Part shown: one piece after another, positions 1 through 5,810 of the stretch
Layout of the letters: every line of letters starts with the position of its first letter
How positions within the stretch are numbered: the first letter of the stretch is position 1
Assembly (NCBI GenBank): GCA_964600365.1
Contig: CAZRJG010000093.1
Location: 1-5,810 of the forward strand
DNA length: 5,810 nt
DNA from: GCA-020352575 sp964600365
Lineage (GTDB): Bacteria; Actinomycetota; Acidimicrobiia; Spongiisociales; JAENVV01
Direction: 5' to 3'
Position numbers and translations under genes: made by a program
The notes under the pieces: model-generated
Told to the model about the DNA's origin: nothing
The model's input: only the letters and a program-made list of their open reading frames with translations
Database searches by the model: none

Positions 1-29
1 AGCGTGATCACGTCGAACGTGGCGTCCAC
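1..29 (-). CDS. 5' end of a divergent gene, product unknown (partial)
   Basis: Read on the minus strand, a GTG codon at 29-27 opens a frame that stays open to the window edge and encodes MDATFDVIT followed by Leu. It is preceded by the purine-rich AAAGGAG at 41-35 with 5 bases between, the best Shine-Dalgarno site in the window. An N-terminus of the form FDVIxLG is typical of the first beta strand of two unrelated groups: FAD/NAD(P)-dependent oxidoreductases and PfkB-type sugar kinases such as IolC. Ten residues cannot decide between them, so no product is assigned. The gene is transcribed away from the flavin reductase and shares the 30-108 intergenic region with it. Confidence 0.5.
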
Positions 30-34
30 GCTGT

Positions 35-41
35 CTCCTTT
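35..41 (-). promoter_or_regulatory. Shine-Dalgarno site of the divergent gene
   Basis: AAAGGAG on the minus strand, 5 bases before the GTG at 29-27. It decides that start and contrasts with the other genes here, most of which have no recognisable site. Confidence 0.6.
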
Positions 42-50
42 CGGGTTGCC

Positions 51-67
51 GACTCTCTTACCGAGTC
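51..67. repeat. Inverted repeat, 5-7-5, possible operator
   Basis: GACTC at 51-55 is repeated inverted as GAGTC at 63-67, with a 7-base spacer. It lies where the transcript of the minus-strand gene would begin, overlapping the candidate -10 box at 69-64. The arms are short, so chance is a real possibility. Confidence 0.25.
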
Positions 68-69
68 TA
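64..69 (-). promoter_or_regulatory. Candidate -10 box for the divergent minus-strand gene
   Basis: The minus strand reads TAGACT from 69 to 64, matching the actinobacterial TAnnnT -10 pattern. Transcription would start near 57, leaving a leader of about 28 bases that contains the Shine-Dalgarno site. No convincing -35 element is visible upstream. Confidence 0.3.
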
Positions 70-74
70 CGTGT

Positions 75-91
75 CGCGGTCGGTCGCCGCG
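75..91. repeat. Inverted repeat, 5-7-5, in the divergent intergenic region
   Basis: CGCGG at 75-79 pairs with CCGCG at 87-91 around the 7-base spacer TCGGTCG. It has the same arm and spacer lengths as the repeat at 51-67, and the two centres are 24 bases apart. It lies just upstream of the candidate -10 box of the flavin reductase gene. The all-G/C arms are easily produced by composition alone. Confidence 0.2.
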
Positions 92-96
92 CGTCG

Positions 97-102
97 TAGC
101 CT
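97..102 (+). promoter_or_regulatory. Candidate -10 box for the flavin reductase gene
   Basis: TAGCCT matches TAnnnT and ends 6 bases before the ATA at 109, so the expected transcription start falls on the first base of that codon. This is the geometry of a leaderless actinobacterial transcript and fits the lack of any Shine-Dalgarno site. No clear -35 hexamer is seen at the expected distance. Confidence 0.35.
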
Positions 103-108
103 CGATCC

Positions 109-696
109 ATATCCTTCACCAGCCTCGCCGCCGCCGAACTCACCCCCGGCGACGCCTACAGGCTCCTCACCGGCCTCGTCGTGCCGCGCCCGATTGCCTG
201 GGCGGGCACGCTCTGTGGGGACGGCTTGCCGAACCTCGCTCCGTTCTCGTTCTTCAACGTCATGACTGCCCGGCCCCCGACGGTGGTGATGGGTCCCGGG
301 CAGCGAAAGGACACCCTTGCCAACATCCGGGCGACGGGGGAGTGGACGATCTCGATCGTGGATCGGACGCTCGCCGAGGCGATGAACGCCACGTCGGCGT
401 CGTTCGCGTCCGACGTGGACGAGTTCACCGAAGTGGGTGTCACTGCGATACCAGGGACCAACGTCTCGGCGCCTTGGGTGGGTGAGGCGCCGGCCGCGAT
501 GGAGTGCCGCCTGCACTCCGTGGTCGAATTCGAGGGGACAGGCGTCGTGTTCGGCACCGTCCTGCGGTTCCACGTGCGTGACGAGGTCCTCGACGGAACC
601 CGCATCGACCAGGTGGCCCTCGACGCGATCGGGCGCACCGTAGGCCCGGGGTACGTCACGACGAGGGACCGTTTTGAGATGGAGCGGCCCGCATGA
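109..696 (+). CDS. Flavin reductase family (FMN-binding split-barrel) protein
   Basis: A 195-residue protein of the Flavin_Reduct family (flavin reductase / DIM6-NTAB group). Members bind FMN in a split-barrel fold and reduce flavin with NAD(P)H or act as flavoprotein oxidoreductases; the substrate cannot be told here. Family landmarks in order, numbered from the codon at 109: LTPGDAYRLLTGLVVPRPIAW (11-31, first strand with the PRPIAW turn), DGLPNLAPFSFFNVMT (38-53, flavin-contacting region), RKDTLANI (66-73) and a dEF-type segment near the middle. Length is normal for the family. There is no ATG, GTG or TTG between the in-frame stop at 97-99 and GTG 181, yet conserved sequence begins well before 181, because starting at 181 would remove the first strand. 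ATA at 109, giving (I/M)SFTSL, is therefore the likely start, behind a -10-like box. The stop overlaps an ATG at 693 as ATGA. The product class is secure; the start is inference. Confidence 0.85.
   Translation: MSFTSLAAAELTPGDAYRLLTGLVVPRPIAWAGTLCGDGLPNLAPFSFFNVMTARPPTVVMGPGQRKDTLANIRATGEWTISIVDRTLAEAMNATSASFASDVDEFTEVGVTAIPGTNVSAPWVGEAPAAMECRLHSVVEFEGTGVVFGTVLRFHVRDEVLDGTRIDQVALDAIGRTVGPGYVTTRDRFEMERPA
681..695 (+). promoter_or_regulatory. GGAG site and alternative ATG start for the NYN gene
   Basis: GGAG at 681-684 lies 8 bases before an ATG at 693-695, which overlaps the flavin reductase stop as ATGA. Translation from here would add 21 residues to the NYN protein by coupling. The added stretch (MTEAYWRSDPGL and on) has no family feature, so this start is kept only as an alternative to 756. 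Confidence 0.35.
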
Positions 697-742
697 CGGA
701 GGCGTACTGGCGGTCCGACCCCGGGTTGCGGATGGGCGTCGT

Positions 743-748
743 TAGCGT
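743..748 (+). promoter_or_regulatory. Candidate -10 box for a leaderless NYN transcript
   Basis: TAGCGT matches TAnnnT and ends 7 bases before the ATG at 756, so transcription would begin at or next to the A of that ATG. It mirrors TAGCCT ahead of the flavin reductase gene. No convincing -35 element is visible at 17-18 bases. Confidence 0.35.
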
Positions 749-755
749 TGACGCC

Positions 756-1754
756 ATGGACTCCCGGATTGCAGTATTCCTCGACTACGAGAACCTCGCC
801 ATCTCCGCTCGCCAGGATCTCGGGGTCACCTTCGACTACGGGCCGGTGGCCGACGCCATTGCTGCTCGCGGCCGGGTGGTGGTGCGCCGGGGCTACGCCG
901 ATTGGAACCTCTTCGACGAGGACCGCAAGCGCCTCACCCGCCACCACGTCGAGCTCATCGAGATCCCGCAGCGGATGGGCAAGCGCAAGAACGCCGCCGA
1001 CATCAAGCTCGCGGTCGATGCGATCGAACTCGCGTTGGAGCGCGACTACATCGACACCTTCGTGCTCGGGACCGGTGACTCGGACTTCTCCCCGCTCGTC
1101 CACAAGCTCCGCGAGCTGGACAAGCGGGTGATCGGGTTCGGGGTGCGCAAGACGACCTCCAACCTCCTCCCCCCCGCCTGCGACGAGTTCCTGTTCTATG
1201 AGCGCCTCGTGGACCTCGATGGCCAACGGTCGGAGCCGGAGGAGCCTCGCAGCGGGGAACCGGAGCAGAAGGAGCGGACCGTTCCCGAGCTCGAGAAGCT
1301 CGTCATGGGAACCCTCGCCGGCCTCCACACGACCGGTGACACGGCCGTGCTCGCGTCCCAACTCAAGCGCACGCTCCTGCGCAAGGACTCGACGTTCAGC
1401 GAGAGTGAATACGGATTCAGGAGCTTCGGCGAGCTCGTCCACCATCTCGAGGGCCGCGGCATCCTCACCACCGCACCCGGTCCCGCCGCGGGCGACCCGG
1501 AGATCGCCGTGGCCGAGGGCGGGGGCGAGAAGGCCGCGTTCGACCTCCTCGTGAAGGTCGTGACCGCAGAGGCGAAGCGTGGCCGCGTGCAGCTCTCCGG
1601 GCTCAAGAACAAGCTGCGCAATGAGGTTGACGACTTCAGTGAGAAGACCTACGGGTTCAGCGGCTTCCTCCAGTTCGTCAAGGCCGCCCAGACGCGCGGT
1701 CTCGTGACGCTCACCTGGGACGACGACCTCGAGGACTACCTGCTCACCGTCTGA
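756..1754 (+). CDS. NYN-domain putative ribonuclease with two OST-HTH/LOTUS domains
   Basis: A 332-residue protein with an N-terminal NYN domain (PIN-like nuclease fold, LabA/DUF88 type), an acidic Glu/Pro-rich linker and a tandem pair of OST-HTH (LOTUS) domains. Numbered from 756, the NYN domain spans about 4-153. It shows FLDYENL (8-14, Asp10), NAADIKLAVDAIE (79-91, Asp82 and Asp88) and GTGDSDFSPLV (105-115, Asp108 and Asp110), the acidic cluster expected to hold a metal ion. The linker runs about 155-175. The OST-HTH units run about 175-240 and 258-332, and each carries FSExxYGFxxF. Known families of this layout are thought to bind and possibly cleave RNA; the target here is unknown. ATG 756 is preferred because MDSRIAVFLDYENL begins right at the domain and follows TAGCGT; the alternative is ATG 693. 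The 3' end overlaps convergent fdhD by 19 bases. Confidence 0.88.
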   Translation: MDSRIAVFLDYENLAISARQDLGVTFDYGPVADAIAARGRVVVRRGYADWNLFDEDRKRLTRHHVELIEIPQRMGKRKNAADIKLAVDAIELALERDYIDTFVLGTGDSDFSPLVHKLRELDKRVIGFGVRKTTSNLLPPACDEFLFYERLVDLDGQRSEPEEPRSGEPEQKERTVPELEKLVMGTLAGLHTTGDTAVLASQLKRTLLRKDSTFSESEYGFRSFGELVHHLEGRGILTTAPGPAAGDPEIAVAEGGGEKAAFDLLVKVVTAEAKRGRVQLSGLKNKLRNEVDDFSEKTYGFSGFLQFVKAAQTRGLVTLTWDDDLEDYLLTV

Positions 1755-2563
1755 GGGAGTCGGGCCACGCCCGAGAACACTCGGGCGTCTCCACCGCTGA
1801 TCGCGACCAGCGTCACGCCGTGCTCGGCTGACATGCGCACCGCAAGGCTCGTGGGGGTGCCGTGGCTGATGAGCACCGGTGCGCCGAGTCCAACCACCTT
1901 CTCCACGATCTCGAATGACGCCCGGCTGGTCGTCGCGACCATCGCCGACCCAAGGGGACGACCCGAACGGAGGGCCCCGCCAAGCGCCTTGTCGAGCGCG
2001 AAGTGGCCGTTCACGTCCTCGCGGATGAGTGTGTCGCCGGCGGTGGCGTCGATGACCGCCGCAGTGTGGGTACTCCCTGTCGAGGAGCCGAGGGCCTGCC
2101 CAGCGAGAGCGGCACGCGCCATCTCCACCGCCGTTGGCGTCACCTGCGGCAGCGTGGGATCGAGCCCCTTCGTGTGCGCCGTCGCCGAGCCGATGGCCGT
2201 CGTGCCACAGACGCCGCAGGCCGCCGAGGTGATGCCGAACCGGTCGGCGGGACGGGGTTCGAGCAGGCGGTCGGGGGTGAGCGTCGCGAGCACGATGTTG
2301 TGGGTGTTCCGGCCGATACCGGCCTCGCGCAGCTCCACGAGGTGGTCCGCTGATTCGATGATGCGTTCGGAGAGCAAGAACCCGGCCACGAGGTCGAGGT
2401 CGTCCCCTGGCGTGCGCATGAGCACGGCAAGCGTGGACGGGGGATCGCCCGGATAGCGGAGCTGGAGTTCGAGGGGTTCCTCCACCGGTGTCGCCGTCTC
2501 GGTCTCGGCGCCGTCGAAGCCGTACTGCTTCACGGGGAAGGTGCGGAGGAAGTCGGGGATCAT
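1736..2563 (-). CDS. fdhD: Formate dehydrogenase accessory sulfurtransferase FdhD
   Basis: A 275-residue FdhD family protein, the usual length. FdhD carries sulfur from a cysteine desulfurase to the molybdenum cofactor so that formate dehydrogenase becomes active. Landmarks are PVEEPLEL (26-33), MRTPGDDLDLVAGFLLSE (49-66), the CxxC pair Cys116/Cys119 in AACGVCG, TGSTHTAA (162-169), an EDV-H-ALDK segment (182-192) and TSRASFEIVEK (212-222). The two sulfur-carrying cysteines are present. Two motifs depart from what I recall of the E. coli protein: EDVGRH is EDVNGH, and the C-terminal TLVGF segment reads TLVAISGGDARVFSG. ATG 2563 overlaps the stop of the membrane protein gene as ATGA and has no Shine-Dalgarno site, so translation is probably coupled. 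The gene ends inside the convergent NYN gene. No formate dehydrogenase gene lies in the window. Confidence 0.93.
   Translation of the reverse strand: MIPDFLRTFPVKQYGFDGAETETATPVEEPLELQLRYPGDPPSTLAVLMRTPGDDLDLVAGFLLSERIIESADHLVELREAGIGRNTHNIVLATLTPDRLLEPRPADRFGITSAACGVCGTTAIGSATAHTKGLDPTLPQVTPTAVEMARAALAGQALGSSTGSTHTAAVIDATAGDTLIREDVNGHFALDKALGGALRSGRPLGSAMVATTSRASFEIVEKVVGLGAPVLISHGTPTSLAVRMSAEHGVTLVAISGGDARVFSGVARLPQTVSR
1767..1788. terminator. Hairpin in the convergent gene overlap, candidate bidirectional terminator
   Basis: The arms ACGCCCGAG (1767-1775) and CTCGGGCGT (1780-1788) pair perfectly over 9 bp around the loop AACA. The hairpin starts 12 bases after the NYN stop and lies within the last codons of fdhD (residues about 260-266). 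There is no T-run on either side, so it is not a classic intrinsic terminator, but U-less hairpins are reported to end transcripts in actinobacteria. A weaker 6-bp hairpin, TCGGGC at 1760-1765 with GCCCGA at 1769-1774, shares the left arm and would exclude it. Confidence 0.45.
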
Positions 2564-3369
2564 GCGCGTCGGAGGGAGAGGGCGATGCAGGCTGCTGCGG
2601 CGGGGAACACGACGCCGGGATTCGTGGAGAGCAATGCCGCCGCCACCACAGCGACCACGGTGAGCAGCCTCGCGACGAACTGGTCGGAGGCCTCCGGAGG
2701 CTCGTCACCGGAATCGGTCGGGACCTCGGGAGTGGCCCTCCCGGCAATGCCGACGCCCATGACGGCACCGATGGCGACGGCGATCGGCTCGGCGGTCTCG
2801 ATGGGGGGGACGGCGAAGCCATCGGTGAGCGCCTGGATGGTGGTTGCGCCGCCCGCGAGGGCCATACCACCCCACCAGCGGATGCCGGCGGGGGCGTAGT
2901 CCTTCGTCGCGATGCGGGCCAGACCGACCGCCATGACGAGCGCAATCGCCCAGCCGCTGATCGTCTGGGAGAGGAAGAGGCCGAGGAGCACGACGAGCCC
3001 TCCCTCGACGCTCGAGAGGCCCCGTCCGGTGGAGTTCAGGGTGATGCGGGCCGTGATCAGGATGCCGACCACCATGAGGATGCCGGCTTCTCCGAGCAGA
3101 CCCGCGCCGAACGGGGCGAGGATCGCCGCAGCCCCCGCAGGCCGCGGGTCGTCGTGGTGCAACTCCCGTCCGGTGACCCACGCCGTGAACGAGCCGATCC
3201 CCCAGAAGGCGCCGGTGATGACGGCGGTGCCGAGGAGGCCCGTTCCAGACCACCCGAAGATGGCGCCGGCGACGCCCGAGAGCACCGCGACGTTGATGGC
3301 GAAGCGGTTCGACGGGTACGCGAGGTCGAGGCCGCGGCCGATCGTGCCGATGTCGGGCGAGACCTTCAT
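2560..3369 (-). CDS. Multi-pass membrane protein of unknown function
   Basis: A 269-residue hydrophobic protein that I do not recognise. By eye there are six to eight membrane segments, at about 24-39, 44-65, 79-107, 122-151, 165-182, 192-210, 231-248 and 252-266, with no signal peptide ahead of the first. Polar stretches include GRELHHDDPRPAG (67-79), holding a His-His-Asp-Asp cluster between the second and third segments, and an acidic stretch TDSGDEPPEASDQ (218-230). The C-terminus ends SLRRA, which suggests a cytoplasmic tail by the positive-inside rule. The ATG overlaps the thioesterase stop as ATGA and the gene's own stop overlaps the fdhD start in the same way, so it is probably co-translated with both. 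A transport or membrane-assembly role linked to a neighbour is possible, but nothing in the sequence shows which. Confidence 0.8.
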   Translation of the reverse strand: MKVSPDIGTIGRGLDLAYPSNRFAINVAVLSGVAGAIFGWSGTGLLGTAVITGAFWGIGSFTAWVTGRELHHDDPRPAGAAAILAPFGAGLLGEAGILMVVGILITARITLNSTGRGLSSVEGGLVVLLGLFLSQTISGWAIALVMAVGLARIATKDYAPAGIRWWGGMALAGGATTIQALTDGFAVPPIETAEPIAVAIGAVMGVGIAGRATPEVPTDSGDEPPEASDQFVARLLTVVAVVAAALLSTNPGVVFPAAAACIALSLRRA

Positions 3370-4169
3370 GGCAGGTGCATGAGGAGTTGGCTTTGCAGGA
3401 CGTGGCCGAAGGTGCCCTGCGCATCGAAACCGGTGGCGTGCACCAACCCGACCCCATGGGTCTGCGGGTCAGCGGCCGCCTCCATCCCCATCCACTCGCC
3501 GACGGGGGGACGGGAGAAGGCGACGGTGAGGTCGGGATTCACCCACACCCACGACTTGGTGTCGAGCACCGAGGAGAGGCCGTTCGCCGTGTCGGCGATC
3601 GCAACGAACTCCGACGTCGGTTCGTGGGGCTCTCCCTCGACCAGGTCGTGGAGCATCCGGAACCACGCCTGGCCCGGGCCCATGCGCTCCCAGCCGCCGT
3701 GAACCGAGCGCTTCTCAAGGGCGTCGAGGTGGAATCGGGGGACCGAACTGTTGGCCCACTTCGCGGCGTCGATCGCAATCGGGTGGTCCTCGGGTGACCC
3801 GGGCACGCTGAAGGAGGGCCGGGGGAGGTCGTCGAGCGGCACGTCCTCGATGCGAATCATCTGCGCCTGGGCGGTCGCCACCGGGTCCTCGGAACCGACC
3901 GGTACGAGATCGGCCTCCACGACGGCAACCCGACGGCCGGCGCGGACCACCCTCGGCACCGCGTCGAGGGTCGCAATGGGAACCGGATGCATGAGCGAGA
4001 CCGTGATGCGACTCATGTGCATGGGTACGGGGAGGTCCACGTGCTGGATCACGTGTGCGAGCAGCGCCGACGGAGGGCCCCCGTGCTGGTCGTGGTCGTT
4101 CCAACCCGTGCGGGTGAGTCCGGACGACTCGAAACGGAGTTCACCGACGCGTCGGTACAACCAACTCAT
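3366..4169 (-). CDS. TesB-like acyl-CoA thioesterase (double hot-dog)
   Basis: A 267-residue protein resembling the thioesterase-like superfamily in which two hot-dog folds are fused (acyl-CoA thioesterase II / 4HBT_3 type). Such enzymes hydrolyse acyl-CoA to free acid and CoA in the cytoplasm; chain length and physiological substrate cannot be read here. The N-terminal unit has TGWNDHDQHGGPPSALLAHV (21-40), the family's hallmark entry into the long hot-dog helix, followed by strands such as RITVSLMHPVP. The C-terminal unit ends with GVGLVHATGFDAQGTFGHV and a short LLMHLP strand, as expected for the second hot dog. Length is typical for the fused form. ATG 4169 overlaps the orn stop as ATGA and has no Shine-Dalgarno site. 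The link to the neighbours looks positional rather than metabolic. Confidence 0.85.
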   Translation of the reverse strand: MSWLYRRVGELRFESSGLTRTGWNDHDQHGGPPSALLAHVIQHVDLPVPMHMSRITVSLMHPVPIATLDAVPRVVRAGRRVAVVEADLVPVGSEDPVATAQAQMIRIEDVPLDDLPRPSFSVPGSPEDHPIAIDAAKWANSSVPRFHLDALEKRSVHGGWERMGPGQAWFRMLHDLVEGEPHEPTSEFVAIADTANGLSSVLDTKSWVWVNPDLTVAFSRPPVGEWMGMEAAADPQTHGVGLVHATGFDAQGTFGHVLQSQLLMHLP

Positions 4170-4714
4170 TTGAAGGCGCGTTCGCGGAACCAGCGGAGTT
4201 CGTCGATCGACTCACGGATGTCGGCGAGCGCACGATGGGCTCCGCCCTTCTCCGGGGCTTCGCCCATCAGGTCCGGGTACCAGCGTCGGGCCAACTCCTT
4301 CACCGTGGAGACGTCGACGATCCGGTAGTGGAGGTGGTCGGTGATCGCAGGCATGTAGCGGGTAAGGAAGATCCGATCGGTGTGGATCGAGTTCCCCGCC
4401 AACAACCCCGTCCGGGGCTCGGGGACGTGCGTGCGCAGGAAGCGCATCACCTCGGCCTCTGCCTCGGCCACGGTGACGGTCGAAGCGCGGACCTCCGCAG
4501 TGAGACCCGACTTCTCGTGCATCTTCGTCACGAAGGCGTCCATGCGCCCCAACTCCTCATCGGTGGCGTGGATGATGAGGTCGGGCCCCTCGACGATGGT
4601 GTCGAGCGTGCCGTCGGTGACGATCACGGCGATCTCCACGATGACGTGCTCGTCCGGGTCGAGTCCGGTCATCTCGAGGTCGACCCAGACGAGTGGGTCC
4701 TTCGGAACAGCCAT
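4166..4714 (-). CDS. orn: Oligoribonuclease
   Basis: A 182-residue DEDDh 3'-5' exoribonuclease of the Orn family, which degrades the last two-to-five-nucleotide RNA fragments, including pGpG from cyclic-di-GMP breakdown, and is often essential. The motifs are complete: WVDLEMTGLD (Asp12, Glu14), NSIHTDRIFL (Asp113) and GAHRALADIRESI (His160, Asp165). HEKSGL (66-71) is the usual conserved segment after the first helices. The length matches the family. ATG 4714 is chosen because family similarity starts at once (PLVWVDLEMTGLDP); the frame is open further upstream, but that part would overlap the aconitase gene and is unlike Orn. The start lies 8 bases after the aconitase stop with only a weak GAG upstream, and the stop overlaps the thioesterase start, so expression is probably tied to the aconitase transcript. 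Confidence 0.96.
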   Translation of the reverse strand: MAVPKDPLVWVDLEMTGLDPDEHVIVEIAVIVTDGTLDTIVEGPDLIIHATDEELGRMDAFVTKMHEKSGLTAEVRASTVTVAEAEAEVMRFLRTHVPEPRTGLLAGNSIHTDRIFLTRYMPAITDHLHYRIVDVSTVKELARRWYPDLMGEAPEKGGAHRALADIRESIDELRWFRERAFK

Positions 4715-4722
4715 TGCCTGGC

Positions 4723-5810
<1,088 letters not shown>

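Noticed and set aside
2686..2702. GGAGGCCTCC palindrome and the following GGAGGC repeat
   Set aside because: It falls in codons of the polar stretch of the membrane protein (Pro-Pro-Glu-Ala-Ser) and is explained by codon choice; there is no gene boundary for a terminator or operator to serve.
156..2945. A 929-codon open frame on the minus strand, antisense to the flavin reductase and NYN genes and crossing fdhD
   Set aside because: It is a composition shadow: strong G/C at third codon positions removes stops from the antisense frame. The translation is rich in Arg, Pro, Ser and His, shows no domain, and conflicts with three well-supported genes.
2488..3702. A 404-codon open frame on the plus strand across fdhD, the membrane protein and the thioesterase genes
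   Set aside because: Low-complexity Gly/Arg/Asp/Glu-rich translation with no recognisable motif, lying opposite three genes with clear family or membrane-protein character and coupled junctions.
756..4714. A possible RNA-processing or defence system formed by the NYN/OST-HTH protein and oligoribonuclease
   Set aside because: They are on opposite strands about 2.4 kb apart with unrelated genes between. Orn is a housekeeping enzyme in an aconitase-led run, and no toxin-antitoxin, nucleotide cyclase or other defence partner is present.

Overview
This is a GC-rich window (about two thirds G+C by eye, with strong G/C preference at third codon positions). It looks like an ordinary chromosomal stretch from a free-living actinobacterium, possibly an acidimicrobiial lineage. 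The basis is codon bias, an AcnA-type aconitase, an actinobacterial-style FdhD, a NYN/OST-HTH protein, and two genes whose starts sit right behind TAnnnT boxes as in leaderless transcripts. The taxon is inference. I see no tRNA, rRNA, CRISPR array, insertion sequence, phage gene or sign of recent transfer.

Layout. Positions 1-29 hold the first codons of a minus-strand gene with a strong Shine-Dalgarno site, running off the left edge. Positions 30-108 are a divergent intergenic region with candidate promoters and two small inverted repeats. On the plus strand follow a flavin reductase family protein (109-696, apparently starting at ATA) and a NYN-domain protein with two OST-HTH (LOTUS) domains (756-1754). 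The rest is one tightly packed minus-strand run, read right to left: the C-terminal part of aconitase (4723-5810), oligoribonuclease (4166-4714), a TesB-like acyl-CoA thioesterase (3366-4169), a multi-pass membrane protein of unknown function (2560-3369), and FdhD (1736-2563). Aconitase and orn are 8 bases apart; each of the next three junctions is a 4-base ATGA overlap. The FdhD and NYN genes converge and overlap by 19 bases, with a 9-bp perfect hairpin just past the NYN stop.

Function. The minus-strand run looks like one transcript but mixes central metabolism (aconitase), RNA turnover (Orn), acyl-CoA hydrolysis, an unknown membrane protein and sulfur delivery for formate dehydrogenase (FdhD). 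No formate dehydrogenase subunit is in view, so this reads as a compact housekeeping operon rather than a single pathway. Two putative RNA-acting proteins (NYN/OST-HTH and Orn) occur in the window but on opposite strands, and nothing shows that they work together.

I found no clear new multi-gene system. The points most worth a second look are the ATA start of the flavin reductase, the altered conserved motifs of FdhD, the hairpin inside the convergent gene overlap, and the uncharacterised membrane protein coupled to fdhD.
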